Assembly: GCF_019504385.1 (NCBI RefSeq)
Contig: NZ_CP080590.1
Location: forward strand, 2,894,001-2,958,000
DNA: 64,000 bases
DNA from: Devosia salina
GTDB taxonomy: Bacteria; Pseudomonadota; Alphaproteobacteria; Rhizobiales; Devosiaceae
Direction: 5' to 3'
Both the position numbers and the translations under genes were made by a program. The notes under the pieces were generated by a model that was not told where the DNA came from, did not search any database, and saw nothing but the letters and a program-made list of their open reading frames with translations. Positions 43,189 through 51,027 of this stretch are shown piece by piece. How positions within the stretch are numbered: the first letter of the stretch is position 1; every line of letters starts with the position of its first letter.

Positions 43189-43581
43189 ATGGGTGCCATC
43201 CACGAAATCGTCTTCGACTGCGAGGAACCGGCAACTTTGGCCGATTTCTGGGCCAATCTGCTCGAGGGCTATTCGGTCCGGCAGATCGATGCGACCGATG
43301 CGGCCCTCAGCGTGGCGCTCGGGCTCGATCCCACCGTGCCCACCACGGTTCTGATCGACGGACCAGGACCGTCCATCTGCTTCCAGAACGTCAACGGTCA
43401 GCGCCCCGACAATAACCGCGTGCATTTCGACGTCGAAGTCGATGAGCGCGCCGCTGAGGTCGATCGCCTCAAGCAGGCCGGCGCCACCGTCGACCGCGTC
43501 CTGCCCACCTACACCGTGATGCGCGATCCCGAGGGCAACCAGTTCTGCCTGATTGACCGGCGCGAGGCCATGGCGGCCTGA
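43189..43581 (+). CDS. VOC-family (glyoxalase/bleomycin-resistance fold) protein
   Basis: 130 residues with paired beta-alpha-beta-beta-beta modules (MGAIHEIVFDCEEPATLADFWANLL; NNRVHFDVEVDERAAEVDRL; VMRDPEGNQFCLI). This glyoxalase_6-like subgroup has no assigned substrate. Start ATG 43189 after AAGGAG. Confidence 0.88.
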   Translation: MGAIHEIVFDCEEPATLADFWANLLEGYSVRQIDATDAALSVALGLDPTVPTTVLIDGPGPSICFQNVNGQRPDNNRVHFDVEVDERAAEVDRLKQAGATVDRVLPTYTVMRDPEGNQFCLIDRREAMAA

Positions 43582-43582
43582 T

Positions 43583-43607
43583 TGTCAGCGCTTATGGGGT
43601 GCTGACA
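43583..43607. promoter_or_regulatory. Inverted repeat TGTCAGC/GCTGACA
   Basis: TGTCAGC (43583-43589) and GCTGACA (43601-43607), with a third TGTCAGC at 43614. It lies between the VOC and GFA genes and could be an operator or a weak terminator. Confidence 0.35.
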
Positions 43608-43661
43608 GGTCCTGTCAGCGCCCTGCTTCATGCTCGTGGCAGATCCAGATGGAACCTTGCC

Positions 43662-44063
43662 ATGACCATTACCGCCGCCTGCCACTGCGGGGCCACCCGC
43701 ATCACCCTGCCGGCCCATCCGACCGAGGCCAAGGCCTGCAATTGCAGTTATTGTGCCCGAACCGGCGCGGTCTGGGCCTATTTCCGCGCCGGCGAACTAA
43801 GCTTCCAGTCCCGCGAAGGCGAAGCGACATACTCGGCCAGCGACGGGATGAACCTGCACCATTTCTGCAGCCATTGCGGCATGCAGACCTGGGGCGATTC
43901 CCCGGACTGGGCCTCGATGTACAATGCCGACGGCACCCCCAAGAACGGCGACTCCCGATCGATGCCGACCGAGCGCATCTACGCGGTCAATCTCAATCTG
44001 ATCGACGATCTGGATTGGACAGCCATCGCCGTTGAACGCGTCGACGGCCGCAACAACTGGTAG
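43662..44063 (+). CDS. GFA/CENP-V domain protein
   Basis: 133 residues with the zinc-binding Cys set of the glutathione-dependent formaldehyde-activating fold: AACHCGATRI, CNCSYC and FCSHCG. Most members have no proven link to formaldehyde. Start ATG 43662 (MTITAACHCG) is set by the fold; an upstream in-frame start would place unrelated residues before it. Confidence 0.9.
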   Translation: MTITAACHCGATRITLPAHPTEAKACNCSYCARTGAVWAYFRAGELSFQSREGEATYSASDGMNLHHFCSHCGMQTWGDSPDWASMYNADGTPKNGDSRSMPTERIYAVNLNLIDDLDWTAIAVERVDGRNNW

Positions 44064-44108
44064 GCCGCGACCGGGTCCCGACACCCACTGAGCCGCCCCC
44101 GGCTGGCC

Positions 44109-44642
44109 TCAATGCCCCTCGAAGGCCATCAGCGATGTCACCTTGACCCCTTCGGCCTCCAACTTGGCGGCCCCTCCGATATCGGGAAGGTCGATGACGA
44201 AGGCCGCATCGTCGCAGACAGCGCCCGTCCGGCGCATCAGTCCAACCGCCGCCAGCGCCGTGCCACCCGTGGCGATGAGATCATCGACCAGCAGCACCTT
44301 GTGGACATTGCTCAGCACGTCAGCGTGGATTTCGATCGTATCGACGCCATATTCGAGCACGTAGTTCTGCCCGATCGTCGTTCCCGGGAGCTTGCCACGC
44401 TTGCGGACCGGTACGAAGCCGACGCCCATCGCAATGGCAACGCCCGCGCCAAAGATGAAGCCGCGCGCCTCGATCCCGGCGACATGGGTGAACCCCTGCC
44501 CGCGATATTGGCTGGCAATGCGCTCGATGCTTTCGCGAAATCCTTCCGGATGCTCGATCAAGGTTGTGATGTCTCGGAACAGGATACCCTTCTTGGGATA
44601 GTCGGGGATCGTGCGGACGAGCGACTTCAGGTCGAGCGACAT
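44109..44642 (-). CDS. apt: Adenine phosphoribosyltransferase
   Basis: Salvages adenine to AMP using PRPP. 177 residues: SLVRTIPDYPKKGILFRDITTLIEHP, AGIEARGFIFG, and the PRPP loop VLLVDDLIATGGT. The substrate PRPP is made by prs at 33535. Preceded by a 64-residue small gene. Confidence 0.97.
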   Translation of the reverse strand: MSLDLKSLVRTIPDYPKKGILFRDITTLIEHPEGFRESIERIASQYRGQGFTHVAGIEARGFIFGAGVAIAMGVGFVPVRKRGKLPGTTIGQNYVLEYGVDTIEIHADVLSNVHKVLLVDDLIATGGTALAAVGLMRRTGAVCDDAAFVIDLPDIGGAAKLEAEGVKVTSLMAFEGH

Positions 44643-44668
44643 GGATGGCCTTGTAATGGGAGAAGAAG

Positions 44669-44863
44669 TCAGGGCTTGTTGCGGCCCAGCACATGCCGGG
44701 CGATGACGCCGGCATTGTAGGCGACGTTGCGCGTTGTCGCGATTGCCGTTTCGCGAGCCTTTGGGTTGTTGACCACGGCCTGCACCCCGGCCCGTACCGC
44801 CGGATGGCGGCTCACGGCTATCGCGGTGCTCACCACTGTGACAGCGAGGCGAACGGCGGACAT
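44669..44863 (-). CDS. Small basic Ala/Val-rich protein
   Basis: 64 residues (MSAVRLAVTVVSTAIAVSRHPAVRAGV in segments), an N-terminal hydrophobic helix followed by a basic amphipathic part ending RHVLGRNKP. Start ATG 44863 has AAGGAA upstream. It precedes apt with a 26-bp gap. Function unknown; may be membrane-attached. Confidence 0.55.
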   Translation of the reverse strand: MSAVRLAVTVVSTAIAVSRHPAVRAGVQAVVNNPKARETAIATTRNVAYNAGVIARHVLGRNKP

Positions 44864-44971
44864 CGCAGTTTCCTTCAACAACCTGGACTGTGGGAATATC
44901 GCGATTGCGCGCGTCGATGGCAAGGGGCGGACTGCCGCGCCTCGTGCAATTTTACCGCCCACCGAAAAGCA

Positions 44972-45213
44972 AAGGGGCCCTATCGGACCCCTTCGAATTC
45001 GCTCGTTCTGTGCATGCCCTGCGAGCATGGCTCTTCGGGCCTGACCCACTCAAAACTCCCCACCGGGGAGTTTTGACGGCGTGGGGCGCAACAAAGAAGG
45101 GGCCCTATCGGACCCCTTCGAAATCGCTCGTTCTGTGCATGCCCTGCGAGCATAGCTCTTCGGGCCTGACCCACTCAAAACTCCCCACCGGGGAGTTTTG
45201 ACGGCGCGGGGCG
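44972..45213. repeat. Tandem 117-bp direct repeat carrying two 60-nt elements (copies H1, H2)
   Basis: 44972-45088 and 45097-45213 are nearly identical. Each holds an AAGGGGCCC/GGACCCCTT hairpin and, on the minus strand, a full 60-nt element (45075 to 45016; 45200 to 45141) with perfect stem CAAAACTCCCC and loop GGT, linker AGTGGGTCAG, and second hairpin GCCC, GAA, GAGC, CAT or TAT loop, GCTC, GCA, GGGC. It lies downstream of petC; the second copy abuts a GACGGCG/CGCCGTC hairpin (45200-45218) that may terminate the pet operon. Confidence 0.85.
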
Positions 45214-45223
45214 CCGTCGTGGG

Positions 45224-46078
45224 TCAGTGTTCGATGCCGGCCCAGAGCTTGCGCTTGGTCGCGTACATCAGGCCGGAGAACAGCACCAGGAACAGCAGCA
45301 CGGCAAAACCGGTCTGCTTGCGGCTGACCAGATGCGGCTCGGCCAGCCACATCATGAACGCAGCCACGTCCGTTGAATACTGTTCGAGCGTCTCCGGAAC
45401 GGTCACTCCGTCTTCACCCGGCGTATAGGTCACCGAGCCGTCGGCAAGCGGCGGCGCCATGCCGATGGCGTGGCCGGGGAAGTAGTCGTTGTAATACTTG
45501 CCTTCGGCCAGTTCGAACCCTTCCGGCGCGGTTTCCGGAACTTCCTCATGGTAGCCGTTGAGCAGCGCGTGGATATAGTCCGCGCCACCTTCCTGGTAAC
45601 CAGTGAAGTAGTTGAAGACCCAGGTCGGGAATGGATCGGTGACACCGCGGGCTTTGGCCAGAACCGAGAAGTCCGGCGGCAATGCACCGCCATTGGCGTC
45701 GCGCGCCTCCTGCTCATTGGCAAAGGGCGCGGGCCAGCGGTCGGCCGGAACAGCCGGACGACGGCCGCCATCGGCTGTCGGATCGTCAACTTCATACTCG
45801 GCCGCCAGAGCCTTGACCTGGGCTTCCGAGAAGCTCGGCCCGCCTTCCTCCGACAGATTGCGGAAGGAGATCAGATTGGCACTGTGGCAGCTTGAGCAGA
45901 CTTCGCGGAACACCTGGAAGCCGCGCTGCAGCTGATGTTCGTCATAGGTGCCGAAAATGCCCGCGAAGCTCCAGCTCTGGCGCTCGATATGGGCACCGCC
46001 CTCGGCGGCGATGGCGGGAGCCGACGCCATGCCGACAACAGCGGCAAGTGCAGCGATGAGGATCTTGGTCTTGAACAT
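45224..46078 (-). CDS. petC: Cytochrome c1 (bc1 complex)
   Basis: 284 residues: signal peptide 1-24 (KTKILIAALAAVVGMASAPAIA), haem site CSSCH near residue 61, axial Met in HAIGMAPPL, and a single C-terminal membrane anchor (FAVLLFLVLFSGLMYATKRKLW). Carries electrons from the Rieske protein to cytochrome c on the periplasmic side. Separate from petB here, in contrast to the fused fbcH of some Rhizobiales. Start ATG 46078; the frame upstream is only an overlap into petB. Confidence 0.97.
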   Translation of the reverse strand: MFKTKILIAALAAVVGMASAPAIAAEGGAHIERQSWSFAGIFGTYDEHQLQRGFQVFREVCSSCHSANLISFRNLSEEGGPSFSEAQVKALAAEYEVDDPTADGGRRPAVPADRWPAPFANEQEARDANGGALPPDFSVLAKARGVTDPFPTWVFNYFTGYQEGGADYIHALLNGYHEEVPETAPEGFELAEGKYYNDYFPGHAIGMAPPLADGSVTYTPGEDGVTVPETLEQYSTDVAAFMMWLAEPHLVSRKQTGFAVLLFLVLFSGLMYATKRKLWAGIEH

Positions 46079-46092
46079 GTCTGTCGCCCCGA

Positions 46093-47343
46093 TCACGCGT
46101 GTGCCTTGCCGAGAACACTCTCGGAAATGCTGGTCGGCAGCGGCTTGGGAGTCTCGATCCGAGAGAGCACCGGCAGCACCACCAGGAAGTAGATGAAGTA
46201 GTAGGCCGTGCAGACCTTGGCCATCATCGTGTAGATGCCTTCGGCCGGCTGGGCGCCCAGATACATCAGGCCGATGAAGTTGATCACGAAAAGGGCGTAG
46301 AACCACTTGAACATCGGGCGGAACGAGCCCGAACGCACCTTCGAGGTGTCCAGCCACGGCACGATCAGCAGCATCAGCATGGCGCCGCCCATGGCGATGA
46401 CGCCGCCCAGCTTGCTGTCGATGAACAGCACGTTGAAGTCGATGGCGCGCAGGATGGTGTAGAACGGCAGCAGGTACCATTCAGGCACGATATGAGCCGG
46501 CGTCACCTGGCTGTTGGCCATGATGTAGTTGTCAGGATGGCCCAGGATGTCGGGGGCAAAGAACACGAACCACGCGAACGGGATCATGAACAGCACCATC
46601 GCGAACAGGTCCTTCATCGTATAGTACGGATGGAAGGGCACGGTATCGCGGCTGTCCTTGACCTCGACGCCGATCGGGTTGTTGTTGCCCGGCACGTGCA
46701 GGGCCCAGATGTGCAGCGCCACCACGGCGGCGATGATGAACGGCAGCAGGTAGTGCAGCGAGAAGAAGCGGTTGAGCGTGGGGTTGCCCACCGCAAAGCC
46801 ACCCAACACCAGTTGCTTGATGTTCTCGCCGACCAGCGGAATGGCCGAGAAGATGTTCGAGATAACCGTCGCGCCCCAGAAGCTCATCTGGCCCCAGGGC
46901 AGGATATAGCCCATGAAGGCGGTGGCGGTGGTCAGCAGGAAGATGACGACGCCGAGGATCCAGAGGATTTCGCGCGGCGCCTTGTACGAGCCGTAGAACA
47001 GGCCGCGGAACATGTGGATGTAGAGGGCCACGAAGAACATCGAGGCACCCACCGCGTGGGTTGCCTGGATGATGCGGCCGCCATTCACGTCGCGGCGGAT
47101 ATGTTCCACCGAGTTGAAGGCCAGGCCCACATTGGGGGCATAGTGCATGGCCAGGATCACGCCGGTGACGATCTGGACCGCCAGGCACATGACCAGGATG
47201 GCGCCGAAGGTCCACCAGTAATTGAGGTTCTTCGGCGTGGGGAAGTCCATCAGGTGCTCTTTTGAGAACCGGATGATCGGCAGGCGGTCATCGAGCCACT
47301 TCTCGACGGCACTGCCCGGAGTATAGGTGGAATGTTCTGACAT
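46093..47343 (-). CDS. petB: Cytochrome b (bc1 complex)
   Basis: 416 residues with eight membrane helices. Four haem-ligand His are in the paired segments HAVGASMFFVALYIHMFRGLFYG and HYLLPFIIAAVVALHIWALH; the Qo-site PEWY is in HIVPEWYLLPFYTIL. Start ATG 47343 (MSEHSTYTPG), 14 bp after petA. 14 bp before petC. Confidence 0.98.
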   Translation of the reverse strand: MSEHSTYTPGSAVEKWLDDRLPIIRFSKEHLMDFPTPKNLNYWWTFGAILVMCLAVQIVTGVILAMHYAPNVGLAFNSVEHIRRDVNGGRIIQATHAVGASMFFVALYIHMFRGLFYGSYKAPREILWILGVVIFLLTTATAFMGYILPWGQMSFWGATVISNIFSAIPLVGENIKQLVLGGFAVGNPTLNRFFSLHYLLPFIIAAVVALHIWALHVPGNNNPIGVEVKDSRDTVPFHPYYTMKDLFAMVLFMIPFAWFVFFAPDILGHPDNYIMANSQVTPAHIVPEWYLLPFYTILRAIDFNVLFIDSKLGGVIAMGGAMLMLLIVPWLDTSKVRSGSFRPMFKWFYALFVINFIGLMYLGAQPAEGIYTMMAKVCTAYYFIYFLVVLPVLSRIETPKPLPTSISESVLGKAHA

Positions 47344-47357
47344 CGGGAAAGCCCCCA

Positions 47358-47885
47358 CTAACCGATCTGGACCAGCGTATCGCTGACGAATTCATAAGGC
47401 GGCACGACCAGGTTCTTGGGCGCGGGGCCGCGACGGACACGACCGGCGGTATCGTAGTGCGAGCCGTGGCACGGGCAGAACCAGCCATCGAAATCACCCG
47501 ATTCACCCACCGGGATACAGCCCAGATGCGTGCAATTGGCGATCATGATGAGCCACTGCTCATGGCCTGGCTTGGTCCGCTCTTCGTCGGTCGCCGGATC
47601 CTTCAGGTCGCTCAGCGGCACCGCCTTGGCTTCCTCGATCTCGGCCGCCGTGCGGTGACGCACGAACACTGGCAGACCGCGCCAGGTGATGGTTACCGAC
47701 TGACCTTCAGGGATCGCGCCGACATCAAACTCGATGCTGGCCAGCGCCAGCGTCGAGGCATCGGGGTTGAGCTGATTGATCAGCGGCCAGACCACGGCGG
47801 CAGCGCCGACCGCGCCGACGGCGCCGGTGGCGACGAAAAGGAAGTCCCGCCGGTTGGTGGATGAATGTTCTGCTTGCGTGGCCAA
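47358..47885 (-). CDS. petA: Ubiquinol-cytochrome c reductase iron-sulfur subunit (Rieske)
   Basis: About 175 residues. Twin-arginine-type N-terminal anchor (NRRDFLFVATGAVGAVGAAAVVWPLI), then the Rieske cluster boxes NCTHLGC and FCPCHGSHYD. I infer a TTG start at 47885 (ATQAEHSSTNRRDF) because homologues begin there; no convincing ATG with a ribosome-binding site exists and the frame is open to 47975. First gene of petABC. Confidence 0.93.
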   Translation of the reverse strand: MATQAEHSSTNRRDFLFVATGAVGAVGAAAVVWPLINQLNPDASTLALASIEFDVGAIPEGQSVTITWRGLPVFVRHRTAAEIEEAKAVPLSDLKDPATDEERTKPGHEQWLIMIANCTHLGCIPVGESGDFDGWFCPCHGSHYDTAGRVRRGPAPKNLVVPPYEFVSDTLVQIG

Positions 47886-48034
47886 GGTCCGTATCCCCGT
47901 ACGATGCACAATTGACGGAGCCGGCAACGGCGCCTGTCGCCCGCGTAAACGGAATCGACCGCCGTCCGCCCTCAAGCGGCCCGTCAGGTCAGGTCTTTTT
48001 GCACTGTCACAGTGAGTTGTCCAGTGCGCGCGCC

Positions 48035-48062
48035 GTGACAGCCCACAACTGCGACACTATAC
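48035..48062 (+). promoter_or_regulatory. Promoter of trmL-hemF
   Basis: -35 GTGACA (48035-48040), 16-bp spacer, -10 CTATAC (48057-48062). In the divergent region between petA and trmL; just upstream is an ACTGT-C-ACAGT dyad (48003-48013). Confidence 0.45.
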
Positions 48063-48111
48063 CCGAGGCAACCGCGAAAACCGGGGCCCTTGTCCCGTTC
48101 AGGAACCATTC

Positions 48112-48582
48112 ATGACCGTAGTCCTGGCCCTCTACCAGCCCGACATCGCCGCCAATACCGGCACGCTGCTGCGGCTCGGCGCCTGCCTCGGCGTCACCAT
48201 CCACATCATCCATCCCGCCGGTTTTGCCCTCACCGACCGCAATTTGGCCCGGGCCGGAATGGACTATCTCGACAAGGCCGCACTGGTCGAACATGCCAGT
48301 TTTACTGCTTTCGACGCCTGGCGCCGGGGCGAACAGAGGCGTCTGGTCCTGCTGACCACCAAGGCCAGCGAGTCGGCCTATGACGCCCGCTTCACCCCCC
48401 AGGACATCCTGATGCTGGGCCGGGAGAGCGCCGGCGTCCCTGATGCTGTCGCTGAAATCGCCGACCTGCGCCTGCGCATTCCGATGAGCCCGGGCCTCCG
48501 CTCCATCAACGTCGCCATCGCCGGAAGCATGGTCCTGGGCGAAGCCATGCGGCAGACTGGCCGCTTTACAGAATTGTCCTGA
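48112..48582 (+). CDS. trmL: tRNA (cytidine(34)-2'-O)-methyltransferase
   Basis: 156-residue SPOUT methyltransferase: VLALYQPDIAANTGTLLRLGACLG, MLGRESAGVP and IPMSPGLRSINVAIAG form the knotted SAM site. Modifies the wobble base of tRNA-Leu isoacceptors. hemF begins 18 bp after its stop. Confidence 0.95.
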   Translation: MTVVLALYQPDIAANTGTLLRLGACLGVTIHIIHPAGFALTDRNLARAGMDYLDKAALVEHASFTAFDAWRRGEQRRLVLLTTKASESAYDARFTPQDILMLGRESAGVPDAVAEIADLRLRIPMSPGLRSINVAIAGSMVLGEAMRQTGRFTELS

Positions 48583-48600
48583 AGGTTCATTCCCCCCCTC

Positions 48601-49473
48601 ATGACCCTCCCAGCCGACATCGACACCAAGAAAACCACAGCCAGCGCCTGGTTCCGCACCCTGCGCGATCGGATCTGCGCCGCGTTTGAAGCCATTGAGC
48701 GCGAGACGATCGGCATTCACGCCGACATGCCGCCCGGCCAGTTCGAACGCACGCCTTGGGACCGCGCGGCAGGCGGCGGCGGCGAAATGTCGATGCTCCA
48801 TGGCCGGGTCTTCGAAAAGGCCGGCGTCCACATTTCCTCCGTCCACGGTCATTTCACCGAGGATTTCGCCCGCCAGATGCCGGGCACAGAGGCCGGCACG
48901 GCCTTCTGGTCCTCGGGCATCTCGCTCATTGTCCACCCTTGGAACCCCCACGTTCCAGCGGTGCACATGAACACCCGAATGATCGTGACAGGCAAGCAAT
49001 GGTGGGGTGGCGGTGCTGACCTGACCCCGGTGCTCGACAATCGCCGCACCCAGACCGACCCGGACACGGTCGACTTTCACGCCGCCATGAAGGCCGCTTG
49101 CGACAACCGACCGGGCGTCGACTACGAGCGCTTCAAGGCCTGGTGCGACGAATACTTCTTCCTGCCCCATCGCAACGAACCCCGCGGCATTGGCGGCATA
49201 TTCTACGACCATTTCAATTCCGGGGACTGGGACGCCGATTTCGCCTTCACCCAGGCTGTGGGAGAGGCCTTCCTCAAGATCTATCCGGAGCTGGTGCGCC
49301 GCAATTTCGAGAAGCCCTGGACAGAGGCCGAACGTGACGAGCAACTTGTGCGCCGCGGACGCTATGTCGAGTTCAACCTGCTCTATGACCGGGGCACGAC
49401 TTTCGGATTGAAGACCGGCGGTAACGTCAATTCCATCCTCTCGTCCATGCCCCCGGCGGTGAAGTGGCCGTAA
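48601..49473 (+). CDS. hemF: Coproporphyrinogen III oxidase, oxygen-dependent
   Basis: Aerobic oxidative decarboxylation in haem synthesis. 290 residues: AGGGGEMSMLHGRVFEKAGV, HPWNPHVPAVHMNTRMI, WWGGGADLTP, FKAWCDEYFFLPHRNEPRGIGGIFYD and YVEFNLLYDRGTTFGL are the family blocks. trmL-hemF order is widespread in Rhizobiales. Confidence 0.97.
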   Translation: MTLPADIDTKKTTASAWFRTLRDRICAAFEAIERETIGIHADMPPGQFERTPWDRAAGGGGEMSMLHGRVFEKAGVHISSVHGHFTEDFARQMPGTEAGTAFWSSGISLIVHPWNPHVPAVHMNTRMIVTGKQWWGGGADLTPVLDNRRTQTDPDTVDFHAAMKAACDNRPGVDYERFKAWCDEYFFLPHRNEPRGIGGIFYDHFNSGDWDADFAFTQAVGEAFLKIYPELVRRNFEKPWTEAERDEQLVRRGRYVEFNLLYDRGTTFGLKTGGNVNSILSSMPPAVKWP

Positions 49474-49548
49474 GCCGTCACTGCTCGGGCTTGGTGTAAG
49501 GACAATCCGCTATAGCCTGACCTGGCGCCGCCCGCTTAACATCCCGCA

Positions 49549-50685
49549 ATGTCCCTAACCGACCTCGACATTACCGGCTATCGCTCGATCCGCTCCATTC
49601 GTTTCCCCCTGAAACGCCTGACGGTACTGGTCGGCGGCAATGGCGTGGGCAAGACCAATCTCTACCGCGGTCTCGAACTGGTTCATGCTGCCGCCACGGG
49701 TGACCTTGTTCGCAACCTGGCGCGGGAAGGCGGCCTCGCTTCGGCCATGTGGGCCGGACCGCGCAGGGTTAGTGACAAACCGCGGCTGATCTTCGAGGTC
49801 GGGCTCGACACGATCCTGCCGGGAGACGACGAGGCGGCCTTTGTGCCCCGCTATTCGGTCGAAGTGGGGTTCGGCAATTCCCGTTATGAAGCGGTGTTCG
49901 AACAGGAGCCGCAGATCAAGGCCGAGAACCTGGTCCTGCCCGGAAGGCGCAGCGTCACGCTGCTGGAGCGCAAGGGACCGGCCGCGTGGTATCGCGATGA
50001 GGACGGGCGCATCCGCCAACTCGACCATCCACTACTGGCCAGCGAGACCGCTCTGTCCGCCCTGCGTGGCACCCTGCCCGAACTCGATACAGTCCGATAC
50101 ATGCTGGCCGAATGGCGCTTCTACCACGGCTTCCGCACCGATTCCGATTCGCCGCTACGACGTCCCTCGCTGGCCGTGACCTCACCCACGCTCGATGCTG
50201 ACGGGAGAAATCTCGGGGCCGTTCTGGCGACGCTGAAGCACATTCGCGGCGACACCGTCGATCTCGACGCGGCGATTGAACAGGCCTTTCCCGGTGCCAG
50301 GCTCGAGATCCCGCCGCCGGAACGCGATGCCAGCTTCTCAATGATATTTCCCGAAATGCCGCACCGCTCCTTCGCGCCTGCCGAGCTTTCGGACGGGACG
50401 CTGCAGTTCCTCGCATTGCTCGGGGCCTTACTGGCCTACCGCCTGCCACCGTTCATTGCGCTCAACGAACCGGAAACCTCGCTCCACCCCGACCTGCTGC
50501 CGGCCCTCGCCCGGGCCATTGCCCGCGCCGCCGAGCGGACCCAGGTCTGGGTAGTAACCCATTCGGTCCCATTGGCAGAGGCGATCGCCGAGGAGACTGG
50601 CATCGTACCCCGCACCGTCATCCGCCGGGATGGCGGCACCTGGCTGGAGGGTCTGTCGGACATCGGCATCTTTCCCGAGGATTAG
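49549..50685 (+). CDS. AAA ATPase, RecF/SMC-like (COG4637 type)
   Basis: 378 residues, not an assigned function. Walker A VGGNGVGKTN (28-37), a long insert, then a signature-like LSDGTLQFLALL and Walker B FIALNEPETSLHPDLLPAL near 302, with Asn in place of the first acidic residue (NEPE), then WVVTHSVPLAEAI. No TOPRIM or other nuclease domain follows. Many members are annotated only as predicted ATPases; defence or repair roles are possible. A CTATAG -10-like box lies about 35 bp upstream. A 66-residue gene follows at 67 bp. Confidence 0.8.
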   Translation: MSLTDLDITGYRSIRSIRFPLKRLTVLVGGNGVGKTNLYRGLELVHAAATGDLVRNLAREGGLASAMWAGPRRVSDKPRLIFEVGLDTILPGDDEAAFVPRYSVEVGFGNSRYEAVFEQEPQIKAENLVLPGRRSVTLLERKGPAAWYRDEDGRIRQLDHPLLASETALSALRGTLPELDTVRYMLAEWRFYHGFRTDSDSPLRRPSLAVTSPTLDADGRNLGAVLATLKHIRGDTVDLDAAIEQAFPGARLEIPPPERDASFSMIFPEMPHRSFAPAELSDGTLQFLALLGALLAYRLPPFIALNEPETSLHPDLLPALARAIARAAERTQVWVVTHSVPLAEAIAEETGIVPRTVIRRDGGTWLEGLSDIGIFPED

Positions 50686-50751
50686 GCGGAACCAAATGCC
50701 GATCCACACGTTTCCTCAGACTGTCCATTGCGAGAGATGAGGAGGTTCGTG

Positions 50752-50952
50752 ATGAAACGATTTGACTCCGGGACGCTCATTCCAGGGTCTACCTGGCGTG
50801 CCGAGGCCGAAAGTGAGGCCGAAGTGGTTCGTCGTGCGGTCGAGAACATGCGAAATCTCAACGGCGAAACCGAAGTGCGCCCCGAAATGGTCGAGCGCAT
50901 CAAGGAACGCATCGTTGATGTCGACGATATGGGCCGGCAGACCAAGCACTGA
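50752..50952 (+). CDS. Small charged protein downstream of the AAA ATPase
   Basis: 66 residues: MKRFDSGTLIPG, then a charged helical part (EAESEAEVVRRAVENMRNL; RPEMVERIKERIVDVDDM). Good GAGGAGG ribosome-binding site and a strong terminator right after support it. No known family recognised. Confidence 0.6.
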   Translation: MKRFDSGTLIPGSTWRAEAESEAEVVRRAVENMRNLNGETEVRPEMVERIKERIVDVDDMGRQTKH

Positions 50953-50963
50953 CCCATCCGAAC

Positions 50964-50990
50964 AAGCCCCGGTCCGCCGGGGCTTCTTTC
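50964..50990 (+). terminator. Terminator after the AAA/small gene unit
   Basis: AAGCCCCGG, loop TCCG, CCGGGGCTT followed by CTTTCT. Confidence 0.85.
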
Positions 50991-51027
50991 TGTACCGGCC
51001 CGTGCACACATCCCTGGCCACAGCGCG

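Noticed and set aside
45224..47343. Fused cytochrome b/c1 gene (fbcH type)
   Set aside because: petB has its own stop and petC its own ATG and signal peptide 14 bp later.
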